This document shows positions 8,171 through 15,939 of a stretch of DNA of 23,910 nt, in pieces. Numbering within the stretch: the first letter of the stretch is position 1; each line of letters opens with the position of its first letter. Source of the stretch: a virus. Below the pieces are notes generated by a model. The model was not told the DNA's origin and searched no databases. It saw only the letters and a list, made by a program, of their open reading frames with translations. Both the position numbers and the translations under genes were made by a program. The stretch lies in the IMG/VR virus record IMGVR_UViG_3300036761_000941, positions 1 through 23,910 of that record; one strand, given 5' to 3'.

Positions 8171-10354
8171 ATGTTTGTGAAGCTGGGGATGGTGGCGGTG
8201 GAGAGCGTCCTGAGCAGGGACGAATTCACTACGCGCCTGGCGGACCGCAAGATCGTAGAGTACGACCCTGAGTACGTTTACGTGGTGGTTCGAGCACTTA
8301 CAGCCGATAAACCTAATTCAAACGGCGACTGCTTCCCGCACGATGAACTGGTGCGCCTGGACCCGGTGCTCCATCGTCCAGTGTACGCTTCCTTCATCGG
8401 GAAGGGCGTCTACATCAACCACCAGCACACCGACGATCCTCGCTACGCCAAGGGCATCATCCTCGACTCGCGCTACGTCGAAGGCAACAAGGAAGACAAG
8501 TATGTTGAGCTTCTCCTGGGCATTGACAAGCAGAAGGACCCAATCTTCGCTCGTGATGTTGAGAGGGGATTGATCAATAAGTTCTCGATGGGTGCTTCGG
8601 TGCAATTCACCAAGTGCTCCGTCTGTCAGAACGAGGCTCGCCGCAAGGAAGAGTTCTGCGAGCACATTGCCAAGCACAAGATGCGCAGCGTTAAGGCTCA
8701 GGACGGGTCTGAAAAGCTCGCCTACGAACTTTGTTACGGTGTAACCTACAACGAGATTTCGGCGGTCTCTGACCCTGCGGATGAGACGGCGCAACTTCTG
8801 CACCGAATTGCCAATTCCACCACGAACACGGAAAACCGCAGCGGAAGTGGCGATAGCGCAAATCCATCCCACGGAACAGTTGTAGTCTTGAACGACATCA
8901 ACGCTCGTTTGAAGAGACTGGAGGCTGCGATAATGGCTAATCGAAGGACTGCTGCTCCCCTACCCTCTGCGGCACCGACGCCTCCGGCGGCAGGACCTGC
9001 CGGACCTGGCTTGGGTGATGATCCGATGGGTGGAGCGCCCACGGATGACCTGATGATGGAGGGCGAGGAAGGCGGTGAGGTGGTTGAGGTTCTCAAGATC
9101 GTGGAAGACCTTGTGACCCATCGCGTGCCTGCGGCCGATGCCGTTCAAGCCCTGGAGCAGATTCTTGGTGGCGACCCCACGGGTCCTACCGACGCACCCG
9201 GTGCAGAGATGGGTGCTCCCGAGCCGCCGCCTGTCGATATGGCCGGTCCGACCGCTGCCGCGTTCAGCACCTGGCTCAGGAAGGTTTCCAAGAGCGTGAA
9301 GGAGAGGTCCATGAAGACCGCTGATGATAAGTCCCCGAAGGTGGACAACCAGTACCCTTACAAGAAGCGTCAGTCCGACCCGAAGCAGTTCCCGAACCCT
9401 GGGCACGACAGCCGGCATGAGAGTCGTCCTGCGGGGGATTTCGCGAGCGACTCCAAGGAGTACGGGAAGCTGACTAACGTGTCGGCCGAGTTCACGTCCA
9501 ACAAAGACCGCCGACTCTCTGGCTGGAGAATTCTCGACGGCGAGACTCCTCTGTACATGGTCACGGGTGGTAACGCCTGGGGCGCTCATCTGAATGAGCA
9601 GTGGGAGCGCTTCGCAAGTCGGGAATACGGCACTGCGCTTGTATCGGCGATTCTCGAAGATGGTCTGGACGAGACGATGACGCGCGTCAACGCCATTAAG
9701 GCGGGTGGCACGACTCCGAAGAATGCGAACGTGCTCGACAACGAGAAGCTTATCCAGGCTGCGGAGGCGAAGGCTGCCGATGTGGCGCAGGAACTGAACG
9801 AGGATTTCGTGGTCCGCTTTGTGGAGGGCATGAAACTCGCTCTGAAGTTGCAGGACAAGAACGTCTTCGACAACCCGATCAAGGGAGCCGCGTGGGAAGT
9901 CCTCACGGCGAACGGCTTCGACGGAAAGCTGGCAGAGAAGATCGCCAGTGGTGCCGTGATCGAGGCGCACTTCGACGAGGCCATGCGCAAGGCGCTGGAG
10001 TACACGGAGATGTCGCCGGAGTCTTTCGAGGAAGTGAAGGCGCAGGCTGAGTCTATGACCGCTCGATCGGTTACGGCTTCGGTTGATACCGAGCACGGTG
10101 CTGGGGCGATCAGTGAGGCTGAGGCTCTTGCGGCCATGGAAGAGTCAACCCTGGAGCATCTGAATCGGCGTGCTAGTCGCAACGTCGGCGGTGTGAAGAT
10201 GCAGCACCCGGGTGAGACTCCGAGCAAGGGTTATGATGCGTCGATCTCGGCGGCTGTCCGCATGGGAAATTCGACAATATCGTCTGCCCCGACCAATGCT
10301 GAAGGGAATCGTCCGCCGGCATCAGCGTACGGTAAGCCTCGGGCGACCGCGTAA
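8171..10354 (+). CDS. Prohead protease fused to scaffold-like C-terminal domain
   Basis: A 727-residue protein. Residues 1 to about 215 look like a prohead serine protease: YINHQHTDDPRYAKGIILDS (81-100) supplies the catalytic His, and NKFSMGASV (136-144) contains the Ser-Met-Gly nucleophile motif. A Cys/His knuckle follows (C149, C152, C163, H165), and then YNEISAVSDPADETA (193-207), the usual end of the fold. Such proteases cleave scaffold and capsid proteins during head maturation. After residue 235 comes a possible coiled coil (LNDINARLKRLEA), a Pro/Ala/Gly-rich acidic stretch, and a long helical region. I read this as the internal scaffold, giving a protease-scaffold fusion. It starts at ATG 8171 behind AAGGAG. 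An in-frame ATG at 8933 appears able to make the scaffold alone. Confidence 0.75.
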   Translation: MFVKLGMVAVESVLSRDEFTTRLADRKIVEYDPEYVYVVVRALTADKPNSNGDCFPHDELVRLDPVLHRPVYASFIGKGVYINHQHTDDPRYAKGIILDSRYVEGNKEDKYVELLLGIDKQKDPIFARDVERGLINKFSMGASVQFTKCSVCQNEARRKEEFCEHIAKHKMRSVKAQDGSEKLAYELCYGVTYNEISAVSDPADETAQLLHRIANSTTNTENRSGSGDSANPSHGTVVVLNDINARLKRLEAAIMANRRTAAPLPSAAPTPPAAGPAGPGLGDDPMGGAPTDDLMMEGEEGGEVVEVLKIVEDLVTHRVPAADAVQALEQILGGDPTGPTDAPGAEMGAPEPPPVDMAGPTAAAFSTWLRKVSKSVKERSMKTADDKSPKVDNQYPYKKRQSDPKQFPNPGHDSRHESRPAGDFASDSKEYGKLTNVSAEFTSNKDRRLSGWRILDGETPLYMVTGGNAWGAHLNEQWERFASREYGTALVSAILEDGLDETMTRVNAIKAGGTTPKNANVLDNEKLIQAAEAKAADVAQELNEDFVVRFVEGMKLALKLQDKNVFDNPIKGAAWEVLTANGFDGKLAEKIASGAVIEAHFDEAMRKALEYTEMSPESFEEVKAQAESMTARSVTASVDTEHGAGAISEAEALAAMEESTLEHLNRRASRNVGGVKMQHPGETPSKGYDASISAAVRMGNSTISSAPTNAEGNRPPASAYGKPRATA
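8875..8886 (+). promoter_or_regulatory. Copy of AACAGTTGTAGT element inside the protease gene
   Basis: AACAGTTGTAGT, identical over 12 bases to the elements at 7931 and 16574, lies inside the coding sequence. It falls exactly at the junction of protease and scaffold regions, about 47 bases before the internal scaffold ATG (8933). Its position suggests an internal promoter or control site for the nested scaffold product. It is followed by CTTG rather than the TATAG/TAGGG seen at other copies. Confidence 0.35.
8933..10354 (+). CDS. Nested in-frame scaffold protein (internal start)
   Basis: An in-frame ATG at 8933 (Met255 of the protease ORF) is preceded by a perfect GGAGG at 8920-8924, eight bases upstream. 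Starting here gives a 473-residue product (MANRRTAAPLPS...) that contains only the scaffold-like part, with no protease residues. The arrangement matches the known lambda logic, in which Nu3 scaffold starts inside the gpC protease gene in the same frame. Expression of this separate product is an inference from the ribosome site and domain boundary. The region contains Pro/Ala/Gly-rich, acidic and long helical segments, as expected for a scaffold. Confidence 0.45.
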   Translation: MANRRTAAPLPSAAPTPPAAGPAGPGLGDDPMGGAPTDDLMMEGEEGGEVVEVLKIVEDLVTHRVPAADAVQALEQILGGDPTGPTDAPGAEMGAPEPPPVDMAGPTAAAFSTWLRKVSKSVKERSMKTADDKSPKVDNQYPYKKRQSDPKQFPNPGHDSRHESRPAGDFASDSKEYGKLTNVSAEFTSNKDRRLSGWRILDGETPLYMVTGGNAWGAHLNEQWERFASREYGTALVSAILEDGLDETMTRVNAIKAGGTTPKNANVLDNEKLIQAAEAKAADVAQELNEDFVVRFVEGMKLALKLQDKNVFDNPIKGAAWEVLTANGFDGKLAEKIASGAVIEAHFDEAMRKALEYTEMSPESFEEVKAQAESMTARSVTASVDTEHGAGAISEAEALAAMEESTLEHLNRRASRNVGGVKMQHPGETPSKGYDASISAAVRMGNSTISSAPTNAEGNRPPASAYGKPRATA

Positions 10355-10380
10355 CCGAAAGAACGCAAATTTTTCCGGGA

Positions 10381-10396
10381 AAACAGTTTAAGTAAT
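10381..10396 (+). promoter_or_regulatory. Diverged copy of the AAACAGTT element before the decoration gene
   Basis: AAACAGTTTAAGTAAT in the 72-base gap between protease/scaffold and the decoration protein matches the core element with two changes (TTTAAG for TTGTAG). It lies 46 bases before the start at 10427. It probably provides or controls extra transcription of the two abundant head proteins that follow. Function is inferred from recurrence and position. Confidence 0.35.
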
Positions 10397-10426
10397 AGAC
10401 ACCCAAGACCTGGGAGGGAATGAGAG

Positions 10427-11188
10427 ATGGCACTGAAGGTAATCACTCCGAGCGCGAATACGGGTTTCGATCCGGTCGGCGCTGACGACTATCGGTCGGG
10501 TATGATCGCGGCTCGCGACAATGACGCCAATGTTGTTGTTTGCGGTTCCGTAAACGACCCCGATGCCGGCACCAAGCCGATCGGTGTCCTGGGCGAGGAT
10601 AGACTTTCGGCAGCCCTCCAGACGACCACGCAGAAGGACGAGGAACTTACGGTTCCGGCGGCTGTCACTACGCCGGCTGTCGCCCTGTCGAAGGACGCCA
10701 TCGTGCCGAATTCCCAGCGTCTGTTCAATGTCACCCTGGACGTCGCTCTGGTGGAGGGCACGGACTACACACTCGTCGATGCGACGGGTGTCGTCACGTT
10801 CATCAACACGGGTAACGTCGATCCGGGTAATATCGTCCAGGCGACGTACACGTTCAAGCTGAACGATACGTTCGAGCAGAATTTCCGCGGTACAAACTTC
10901 AAGGGCAGTGGGGATGATACGGAAGGTAGCAAAAAGGCGACCGTCTGGAAGGGCTGGGGTGAATTCGAGACCGATCAGTTCGTCACCGCTGTTGCCTACA
11001 CGCCTGGTGATCTGCTTCGTGTGACTCTGGTCGGCCACAGCATGGGTGCCGGTCTTCTGACTAACGAAGCCGCGGGCGCAAATGTCGCCGTTGGCCCTTC
11101 GGCCACTCTCGGCATTGCTCGTGTGACTAAGGTTCCGACTGCGAGCGACCCGTTCATCGGATTCGAATTCGTCCCGGCGGCTGCGTAA
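10427..11188 (+). CDS. Probable capsid decoration protein
   Basis: A 253-residue protein immediately before the major capsid gene, with a strong GGGAGG ribosome site. The sequence is beta-rich, lacks Cys after the first 50 residues, and has a repeated Gly/Thr/Val pattern (TDYTLVDATGVVTFINTGN). This resembles Ig-like beta domains of virion surface proteins. Its position between protease/scaffold and major capsid protein is where decoration or head-stabilising proteins usually lie. Its codons look similarly optimised to those of the capsid gene, which suggests high expression. There is no catalytic motif. Alternative: a minor capsid subunit. Confidence 0.55.
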   Translation: MALKVITPSANTGFDPVGADDYRSGMIAARDNDANVVVCGSVNDPDAGTKPIGVLGEDRLSAALQTTTQKDEELTVPAAVTTPAVALSKDAIVPNSQRLFNVTLDVALVEGTDYTLVDATGVVTFINTGNVDPGNIVQATYTFKLNDTFEQNFRGTNFKGSGDDTEGSKKATVWKGWGEFETDQFVTAVAYTPGDLLRVTLVGHSMGAGLLTNEAAGANVAVGPSATLGIARVTKVPTASDPFIGFEFVPAAA

Positions 11189-11237
11189 GCAGACGACGAG
11201 AACAAGGCAAAAGCAAGAGACTAACGGAGGTTAAGAG

Positions 11238-12398
11238 ATGGCTGCTGTAAATCCCTACGTGAGGAATGAGGAAGCCCGCAAGAAGGTTGCGGCACTTCTC
11301 AATCCCGAGTCGCCCAAGGCGTTCGGCGGTGTGACCGCGACGGGCGCTACCGTCAAGTCCGCCAATCGGATGTTCGACGGCAAGAACGAAACTAACGCCT
11401 GGGACAAGAAGGACGCCCTCCGTCAGGCTCAGCATCTGCTCGACCTCGTGGCAAAGGGTGAGGAGCGCATTGGCACTCCCAAGTCCGTCACGGCGTCCAG
11501 CATCTCGCCGTCCGAGCGAGCCGACATCTTCCTTCAGGCCTTCTCCGACCCGAGTGGTCAGGGCTTCGCCAAGATCGGTCAGGAGCTTCTTCTGCCCATC
11601 AAGGAAATCATCGACTATGAGGGTTTCGCCCGTCGAATCCTCAAGACGTACACCCTGGCTCAGGGGCAGGTGAACCGTATCGACCGTGACGTGGACGTTG
11701 CAGCCTTCGTCGTGTCGAGTGACGGTCGTGCCGTCGAGACGCGGGTTTCGGATCGGTACATCTTCCCGCCGGAGTTCGAAGTGACGGCCTTCCCGTCGAT
11801 TCGAATCTCGGAAGTCTTCCAGAAGCAGTTCGATGTTCTGGATCGCGCTCAGGATCGTGCCAAGCAGGCGATCATGCGTCAGGAGGACCAGGGTCTCATC
11901 TCTGTCCTGACTGCCGCTGCTCCGAACTTCAACGATGTGGTGAGCTTCTCCTCGCTCAACCTCCAGGCCCTGGAGTCCATCCGCTTTCAGGTCGAGCGGC
12001 ATCGTCTCGTGTGCTCGAAGTTCCTCATCAACCGTCGGGAGCTTTCCGACATGGTGATCTTCCTCAGTCAGCAGGTTGATCCGGTGACGGAGCGTGAGTG
12101 GCTCATGATGGGCTACGTCGGCCGCATCCTCAATGCGGACATCATCACGACTGCCGGCACTCGCGTCGGTCAGGGCGGTCTCGGTCGCCTTGCGGTCAAC
12201 TGGGAAATCGTGCCTCCGGGCAAGGTGTTCGCGGTTGCTGATCCCGACTATCTCGGTGTGTTCCCCGTCCGTGTGGAACTGATGGCCGAGCCGGCTAACA
12301 AGTTTGTGTTCGGCGAGCCCCGGTACGCATGGCTCTTCTACGAATTGATCAGTCAGGTTGTTATCAACCCTCGTGGAGTAGCCCTCGGCACCAAGTAG
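11238..12398 (+). CDS. Major capsid protein (HK97 fold)
   Basis: A 386-residue protein behind GGAGG (11226-11230). Length, gene order and layout fit an HK97-fold capsid subunit: a charged helical N-terminal arm (residues 1-100), an extended E-loop-like region with many Arg/Asp residues (about 145-185), and a helical P-domain (QKQFDVLDRAQDRAKQAIMR). The C-terminal A-domain has the segment VGRILNADIITTAG and the ending PRYAWLFYELISQVVINPRG, typical of large-phage capsids. The N-terminal segment may be removed by the prohead protease. It uses strongly preferred codons and is followed by an intrinsic terminator, both consistent with the most abundant virion protein. Confidence 0.8.
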   Translation: MAAVNPYVRNEEARKKVAALLNPESPKAFGGVTATGATVKSANRMFDGKNETNAWDKKDALRQAQHLLDLVAKGEERIGTPKSVTASSISPSERADIFLQAFSDPSGQGFAKIGQELLLPIKEIIDYEGFARRILKTYTLAQGQVNRIDRDVDVAAFVVSSDGRAVETRVSDRYIFPPEFEVTAFPSIRISEVFQKQFDVLDRAQDRAKQAIMRQEDQGLISVLTAAAPNFNDVVSFSSLNLQALESIRFQVERHRLVCSKFLINRRELSDMVIFLSQQVDPVTEREWLMMGYVGRILNADIITTAGTRVGQGGLGRLAVNWEIVPPGKVFAVADPDYLGVFPVRVELMAEPANKFVFGEPRYAWLFYELISQVVINPRGVALGTK

Positions 12399-12439
12399 GC
12401 CGAAGACCTCCGCTGGGTGAAACAGCGCAGAATGGAGAA

Positions 12440-12468
12440 GGGTCGCCCGCAAGGGTGGCCCTTTTCTT
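12440..12468 (+). terminator. Intrinsic terminator after the major capsid gene
   Basis: GGGTCGCCC (12440-12448) pairs with GGGTGGCCC (12453-12461) around a GCAA tetraloop. The nine-pair stem includes two G-T pairs and is followed at once by TTTTCTT. It lies 42 bases after the capsid stop and is the clearest rho-independent terminator in the window. Confidence 0.85.
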
Positions 12469-12551
12469 GACCTTCGAACAGGACCTTGACATCATGATAC
12501 TCAGAGAAGATATAGCCTACTGCGCCCCGTGCAAGGCGGCTGTGTAATGAC

Positions 12552-12785
12552 ATGGCGGAAAGACTCGGCGCTTGCCCCCACTGCAAGAAGGAGTTCGAGG
12601 ACAAGCGTGACAAGTACACGCACCTCCAGCGCTGGGGCTGCAAGCAGATGTATGACGACCTCACGGTCTACGCCGCCCCGCTCTGTGCCTGCGGTTGCGG
12701 TCACAAGGTAGAAGCAGCGAAGCGCGACCCTAGCAAGTTCAACAAGTACGTCAAAGGCCACAACAAGCGTGGCAAGGAGAACTAG
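12552..12785 (+). CDS. Small zinc-finger-like protein
   Basis: A 77-residue basic protein with two candidate metal sites: C8-X2-C11 with H24 and C30, then a CACGCG cluster (C45, C47, C49) with H70 in a KYVKGHNKRG tail. The 'C-C-C-G...GHN-RG' ending recurs in small phage and HNH-adjacent proteins, but no HNH catalytic His-Asn pair is evident. Probably nucleic-acid binding. It is the first gene after the capsid terminator. The start at 12552 has no good Shine-Dalgarno site, and a TTGACA at 12486 with an AT-rich stretch downstream may supply transcription. Confidence 0.6.
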   Translation: MAERLGACPHCKKEFEDKRDKYTHLQRWGCKQMYDDLTVYAAPLCACGCGHKVEAAKRDPSKFNKYVKGHNKRGKEN

Positions 12786-12788
12786 ATT

Positions 12789-13550
12789 ATGGCACAGCCT
12801 CAGTTGACTTCGAGCGAGCGTGAAGCGGCGGCACAGGATCGTATCCGCTCGTTCCTCAGTGACCTCTACGGCGAGGAGGAGATGCTCATCGTCCGCAACA
12901 CCACGCAAGGGGTGGTGTCTATCGGCTTTGGTGAGTTGGGCGACAAGGGCGGTAAGGCCATTGATCGTTCGAAGCTTCCCATCGTTCTGACCGACGAGTT
13001 CCCCCGCGACACCTGGATCAAAGCGGCGGACTTCCGTCGCGCCGTCGCGAAAGGCTGGCTCATTCCGGTCAGCCGCAAGGAGTACGAGAGTGAGCTTCTC
13101 GCGCACCGCGACCACCTTGCGCAACTGAACCGCCTCACGTCGAAGGACAACCCCGGGATCACGCATCAAGCTAATGGACCTGATGTTTGGACGGAGAATC
13201 CGTCTGGTGAGCCGATGGTGATCGACGAGGACTCGTCGCAGTTGGCGCCGGCTTCGCGCGACAAGCGGACGCAGCAGTACATGGAGTACGAGTCGCAGCA
13301 GGAGCGCGGCGACCGCCCACCTTCGAACACTCCGCCTGGAGTGGCAGTGATCGGGGACAATCTGTCGTCTCGTTCCCTTGCATTCTGCGAGGAGCAGAAG
13401 CGGGGGAGTATCACCAGCCAACAGGCCATTGAGTGGTTGGATGGTGAGGAGAAGATTCTCAACGACGCCGATCTTACCTACGTCATCGCCCACTCGACTT
13501 TCGATAGCGTCAAGTCCGTCGCTCGCCGCATCCTGGCGGATCGCTCATAG
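12789..13550 (+). CDS. Phage protein of unknown function, probable head-completion region
   Basis: A 253-residue protein; AAGGAG (12774-12779) precedes the ATG by nine bases. It is charged and helical at the N-terminus (SSEREAAAQDRIRSFLSDLY). A beta-type middle (VRNTTQGVVSIGFGELGD) and a long disordered Ser/Pro/Gln-rich linker (about residues 135-190) follow, with a short helical C-terminal domain (SLAFCEEQKRGSITSQQAIE). This order, globular domain then linker then small helical domain, is seen in several virion-associated proteins next to capsid genes. I do not recognise a named family. Its TAG ends two bases before the next start. Confidence 0.5.
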   Translation: MAQPQLTSSEREAAAQDRIRSFLSDLYGEEEMLIVRNTTQGVVSIGFGELGDKGGKAIDRSKLPIVLTDEFPRDTWIKAADFRRAVAKGWLIPVSRKEYESELLAHRDHLAQLNRLTSKDNPGITHQANGPDVWTENPSGEPMVIDEDSSQLAPASRDKRTQQYMEYESQQERGDRPPSNTPPGVAVIGDNLSSRSLAFCEEQKRGSITSQQAIEWLDGEEKILNDADLTYVIAHSTFDSVKSVARRILADRS

Positions 13551-13552
13551 CC

Positions 13553-13876
13553 ATGGCTGGCGAGGGTAGTTTCCGCGACCGGCTCATTGGAGCACTGCCT
13601 CACGCGCTTCGGGCGGGGGTGCAGCAGCGCGTCGCAGGCGAAGCGAATCCTCCGAAGATTCGCAAATTTCATCTCAAGCGCAAAGTGGATGAGTCGGGGG
13701 TCTCGGGTACGGGTATCGTCGCGGTAGGTGTTGTGTTGCCTTCTAAGAGGTGTGTGATAGAGTGGACCTCTAAGCGAACACAGGCCAACTCCCTCGGCAT
13801 CTATGACAACATGGAAGACGTAGAAGCCGTCCATGGTCATGAGGGAGCAACGGAGATCGTCTACGACGAGGAGTAA
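13553..13876 (+). CDS. Conserved small phage protein (GTGIVA...HGHEGAT type)
   Basis: A 107-residue protein starting two bases after the previous stop, so probably translated by coupling; no ribosome site of its own is seen. The core (residues about 47-107) has a pattern I associate with a widespread small phage family of unknown function: SGVSGTGIVAVGVVLPSKRC, then a Trp-containing strand, then YDNMEDVEAVHGHEGATEIV. It looks like one beta-barrel-like domain with an acidic end. The first 40 residues are basic. Recognition is from memory of the pattern and should be treated as moderate. Confidence 0.55.
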   Translation: MAGEGSFRDRLIGALPHALRAGVQQRVAGEANPPKIRKFHLKRKVDESGVSGTGIVAVGVVLPSKRCVIEWTSKRTQANSLGIYDNMEDVEAVHGHEGATEIVYDEE

Positions 13877-13900
13877 AGTAGCTCATGAGACGAGGTGAAC

Positions 13901-14161
13901 ATGCTCACTAAGACGATCGTCATTAACGGTAAATCCAGGGACACAACGCCTGTTGAAGTGTCGGAGGCGACAAGACCCTGGACCGACTTCCTCCTTGCAG
14001 ACGGGACACGGCTTCGCGTTCACGTCGTCATCGACGCTGTGCATCGTCTGGTGGGGGAGTATGATGCCCGGGGCTACCCGATGTACTACGTCAACTCTCG
14101 CACTGTCTCGTCGAGTTCCTCGCCTGAGGAACTTCGCAATCCTCCGCAGGCGGTAGTCTGA
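13901..14161 (+). CDS. Small conserved phage protein, unknown function
   Basis: An 86-residue protein. I choose the ATG at 13901 over the in-frame GTG at 13895 because GAGG (13892-13895) is then five bases upstream. The centre (FLLADGTRLRVHVVIDAVHR followed by a GEYDARGYPMYYV stretch) is a compact beta domain. The pattern 'LADGT-x-VxPV...EYD--G-P-Y-V-S' is one I have seen in small hypothetical proteins of phages and environmental bacteria. Function unknown. Its TGA overlaps the next ATG by one base (TGATG), so the two genes are translationally coupled. Confidence 0.55.
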   Translation: MLTKTIVINGKSRDTTPVEVSEATRPWTDFLLADGTRLRVHVVIDAVHRLVGEYDARGYPMYYVNSRTVSSSSSPEELRNPPQAVV

Positions 14162-14379
14162 TGGCCTCGAACGAACGCGAGGATGCGCATGTCCGTGATC
14201 GCAAGCAGCATCAGGAGCGCTGCCCTGGATGCTTGGGGACCAAGACGCACTTGGTTCCTGGGAGTATCCCAGGAGAGTATTTCATGGGCTGCGATGGCTG
14301 CGGACACACCTGGGTGGGGAGGGATTTCCCCATGAATGAGCAAGGTGAGATGTCTCCTCCCATACCCGAGTTAAAGTAG
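14161..14379 (+). CDS. Small zinc-ribbon protein
   Basis: A 72-residue hydrophilic protein with two CXXC knuckles, C21-PG-C24 and C44-DG-C47, 20 residues apart. This is the standard spacing of a four-Cys zinc ribbon, and GHTW follows the second knuckle. Such modules usually bind nucleic acid or mediate protein contacts. The ATG overlaps the preceding TGA. An 80-base gap with a hairpin follows, so it probably ends a small operon (12552-14379). Confidence 0.6.
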   Translation: MASNEREDAHVRDRKQHQERCPGCLGTKTHLVPGSIPGEYFMGCDGCGHTWVGRDFPMNEQGEMSPPIPELK

Positions 14380-14412
14380 TCCTCCTGCCCCTCTGCCCCG
14401 CTGTTTTAGCCA

Positions 14413-14424
14413 AAAGAGTTGTAT
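14413..14424 (+). promoter_or_regulatory. AAAGAGTTGTAT element with adjacent hairpin
   Basis: AAAGAGTTGTAT is a one- or two-change copy of the recurring AAACAGTTGTAG element. It is 47 bases upstream of the gene at 14460. Directly downstream, CATAGGG (14427-14433) pairs with CCCTGTG (14441-14447), with one G-T pair, and the GAGG ribosome site follows at 14447-14450. The string TTCATAGGG also occurs at 46-54 in front of the first gene of the window, which suggests a shared control region. Confidence 0.35.
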
Positions 14425-14459
14425 TTCATAGGGACCTTTGCCCTGTGAGGTATTAACGA

Positions 14460-15605
14460 ATGCCAATCCTAACCTTACCCGTTACATGTCCTGGCGTCAG
14501 CAGTGAGATCAGGGTTACGAAGGGAACGGCGAAGTCGTTTGAATTCGGCGTCGGCACTGACCTGACGGCAGCTACGGTCCGCATCGACGTGCGCCGTCGC
14601 ATCACGGCTCCCGACATCCTGATCACGAAGGGGATCACGATCCTTGCGCCTGCGACGGATGGGAACGTGCGCCTTGACTTCGTGCCGGCTGATTATGCCG
14701 CTGTGGCGTCGGGCACGTATGTCTTCGATATCATCAAGACTGTGAGCGCAGTCGATACGGTTCTCTTCTCTGGTCGGTTCTTTCTTGAACCCTTTGATCA
14801 GGCCTTCATTGGTTTGATTGAGCCGATCTTGAAGCTCGCCATCGTGGGGACGAGTGAGCGCTTCAGTCTGGAAGTGCGCGACGAGTTGGGGGTCCTTGGG
14901 AATCCCGTCGAGCTACAGGTCGTGGTTCTCGACCCCGCCGACCAGCGCGTCCTCTTCCTCCAGAAGGATGTGGATGTTTCTCTCATAAACCCTGAAGGGG
15001 GCATCTTCTATTTCGATTTCCAGTCGAACCGTGATGGGGACTTCCTTGCGATCTGGACGTACCGCTTCGAGGGTGAGGAGCCGCAGACGGTGGTCAAGAA
15101 TGTGCGCTGGGTGAATCCAGCCATGTTCCGCATGATCCCTGAAGTGCGGCTCTATATCGACAAGTCCCGCAAGGCGAGCAATCGGACCATTGCCTTCAAT
15201 GCGCCAGATGTGTGCGAGTACATCGCGAACAGTGTGCGAGAGTTCAATGCGCAGTCCCCGACCACCGACATCAAGCTAGAGAGTTTTGACGGCGTGTTCA
15301 ACATCTACAAGTCGGTGATTATCGAAGGGGCCATCATTCAAGCGCTGGTCGCACAGGGACTCCTCGCAGTCGATCAGGACTTCCAGTACAACGACAACGG
15401 CATCAGTTTGGCGATTGACCATAGCGCGAAGTTGCAGTCGTGGTATACGACGATCCTCAATCAGTACATCGCAAAAAAGTCGCTCTACAAGAAGAATTTT
15501 TTCGTGCCGACCGTGTACGCACGGACGATTGTTGGGCAGGCGTTCAGCTTGGGATTGGCTAAGGTGCCGGCAAGCACGCTGTCCCGGTTCAGGGGATGGA
15601 TTTAA
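14460..15605 (+). CDS. Virion structural protein, unknown role (baseplate/adaptor-like)
   Basis: A 381-residue protein with GAGG (14447-14450) nine bases before the ATG. Residues 1 to about 110 look like a beta-sandwich of the kind found at the N-terminus of upper baseplate proteins (TAATVRIDVRRRITAPDILI then TYVFDIIKT). A second beta domain spans about 125-220. The C-terminal 150 residues are helical with conserved-looking aromatic and basic residues (LQSWYTTILNQYIAKKSLYK). That region resembles connector or neck subunits. It lies between small head-region genes and accessory genes. A structural role is inferred from composition and context; no named family is certain. Confidence 0.45.
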   Translation: MPILTLPVTCPGVSSEIRVTKGTAKSFEFGVGTDLTAATVRIDVRRRITAPDILITKGITILAPATDGNVRLDFVPADYAAVASGTYVFDIIKTVSAVDTVLFSGRFFLEPFDQAFIGLIEPILKLAIVGTSERFSLEVRDELGVLGNPVELQVVVLDPADQRVLFLQKDVDVSLINPEGGIFYFDFQSNRDGDFLAIWTYRFEGEEPQTVVKNVRWVNPAMFRMIPEVRLYIDKSRKASNRTIAFNAPDVCEYIANSVREFNAQSPTTDIKLESFDGVFNIYKSVIIEGAIIQALVAQGLLAVDQDFQYNDNGISLAIDHSAKLQSWYTTILNQYIAKKSLYKKNFFVPTVYARTIVGQAFSLGLAKVPASTLSRFRGWI

Positions 15606-15662
15606 CTATGGAGATGCGTATTTATGATGGCTCAGCCGTCCTTGCAGTCTTCGAGGTCTGTC

Positions 15663-15935
15663 ATGCGGATCGAGTTCGATTCCCCGCTTGACTTCGACCG
15701 AGTTAAGTGCGAAATTTGTGGGAAGGAAGACGATGACTGGCACGTCATGCACTTCTTGGCTGATGGACTGTGGCGGAAGCTGAGCAAAGGGCGTACTTTA
15801 CGTGAGCAAGGTATTGATGAAGTAGACTCGTCACGTCTGTATTGCATACACGTTTGCACGGAGGCGGTGCTTCGGACGTTTATGTCCTTGTCCGAGATTG
15901 AAGGCTTCCTCGCCACACTTCGGGGAAGGAGATAG
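15663..15935 (+). CDS. Small Cys/His-rich protein
   Basis: A 90-residue protein beginning MRIEFDSPLDFDRVKCEICG. I prefer the ATG at 15663, which has GAGG (15653-15656) six bases upstream. An in-frame ATG at 15624, with GGAG ten bases upstream, would add 13 low-complexity residues. Possible metal ligands are C16-X2-C19, H27, H30 and C61-X-H63-X-C65, so it may be a zinc-binding domain. The rest is helical. No family recognised. Its TAG overlaps the AAGGAG region that serves the next gene. Confidence 0.55.
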   Translation: MRIEFDSPLDFDRVKCEICGKEDDDWHVMHFLADGLWRKLSKGRTLREQGIDEVDSSRLYCIHVCTEAVLRTFMSLSEIEGFLATLRGRR

Positions 15936-15939
15936 CGCC

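Noticed and set aside
8960-10096. Minus-strand open frame opposite the scaffold region
   Set aside because: Antisense shadow of the Glu/Lys-rich coding strand. The translation is Arg/Leu/His-rich without domains, and no other minus-strand gene supports transcription in that direction.
10371-10384. TTTTCCGGGAAAA inverted repeat after the protease/scaffold gene
   Set aside because: Five pairs with a three-base loop and no following T-run; too weak for a terminator.
11154-12452. Long minus-strand open frame opposite the major capsid gene
   Set aside because: It mirrors the strongly biased codons of the capsid gene, has no ribosome site, and its translation is low-complexity His/Leu/Arg-rich. 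It also spans the terminator.
12486-12515. TTGACA after the capsid terminator as a firm promoter
   Set aside because: The -10 candidates (GATATA, ATATAG) match weakly and do not show the six-base leaderless spacing. It is mentioned under the gene at 12552 but not called as a feature.
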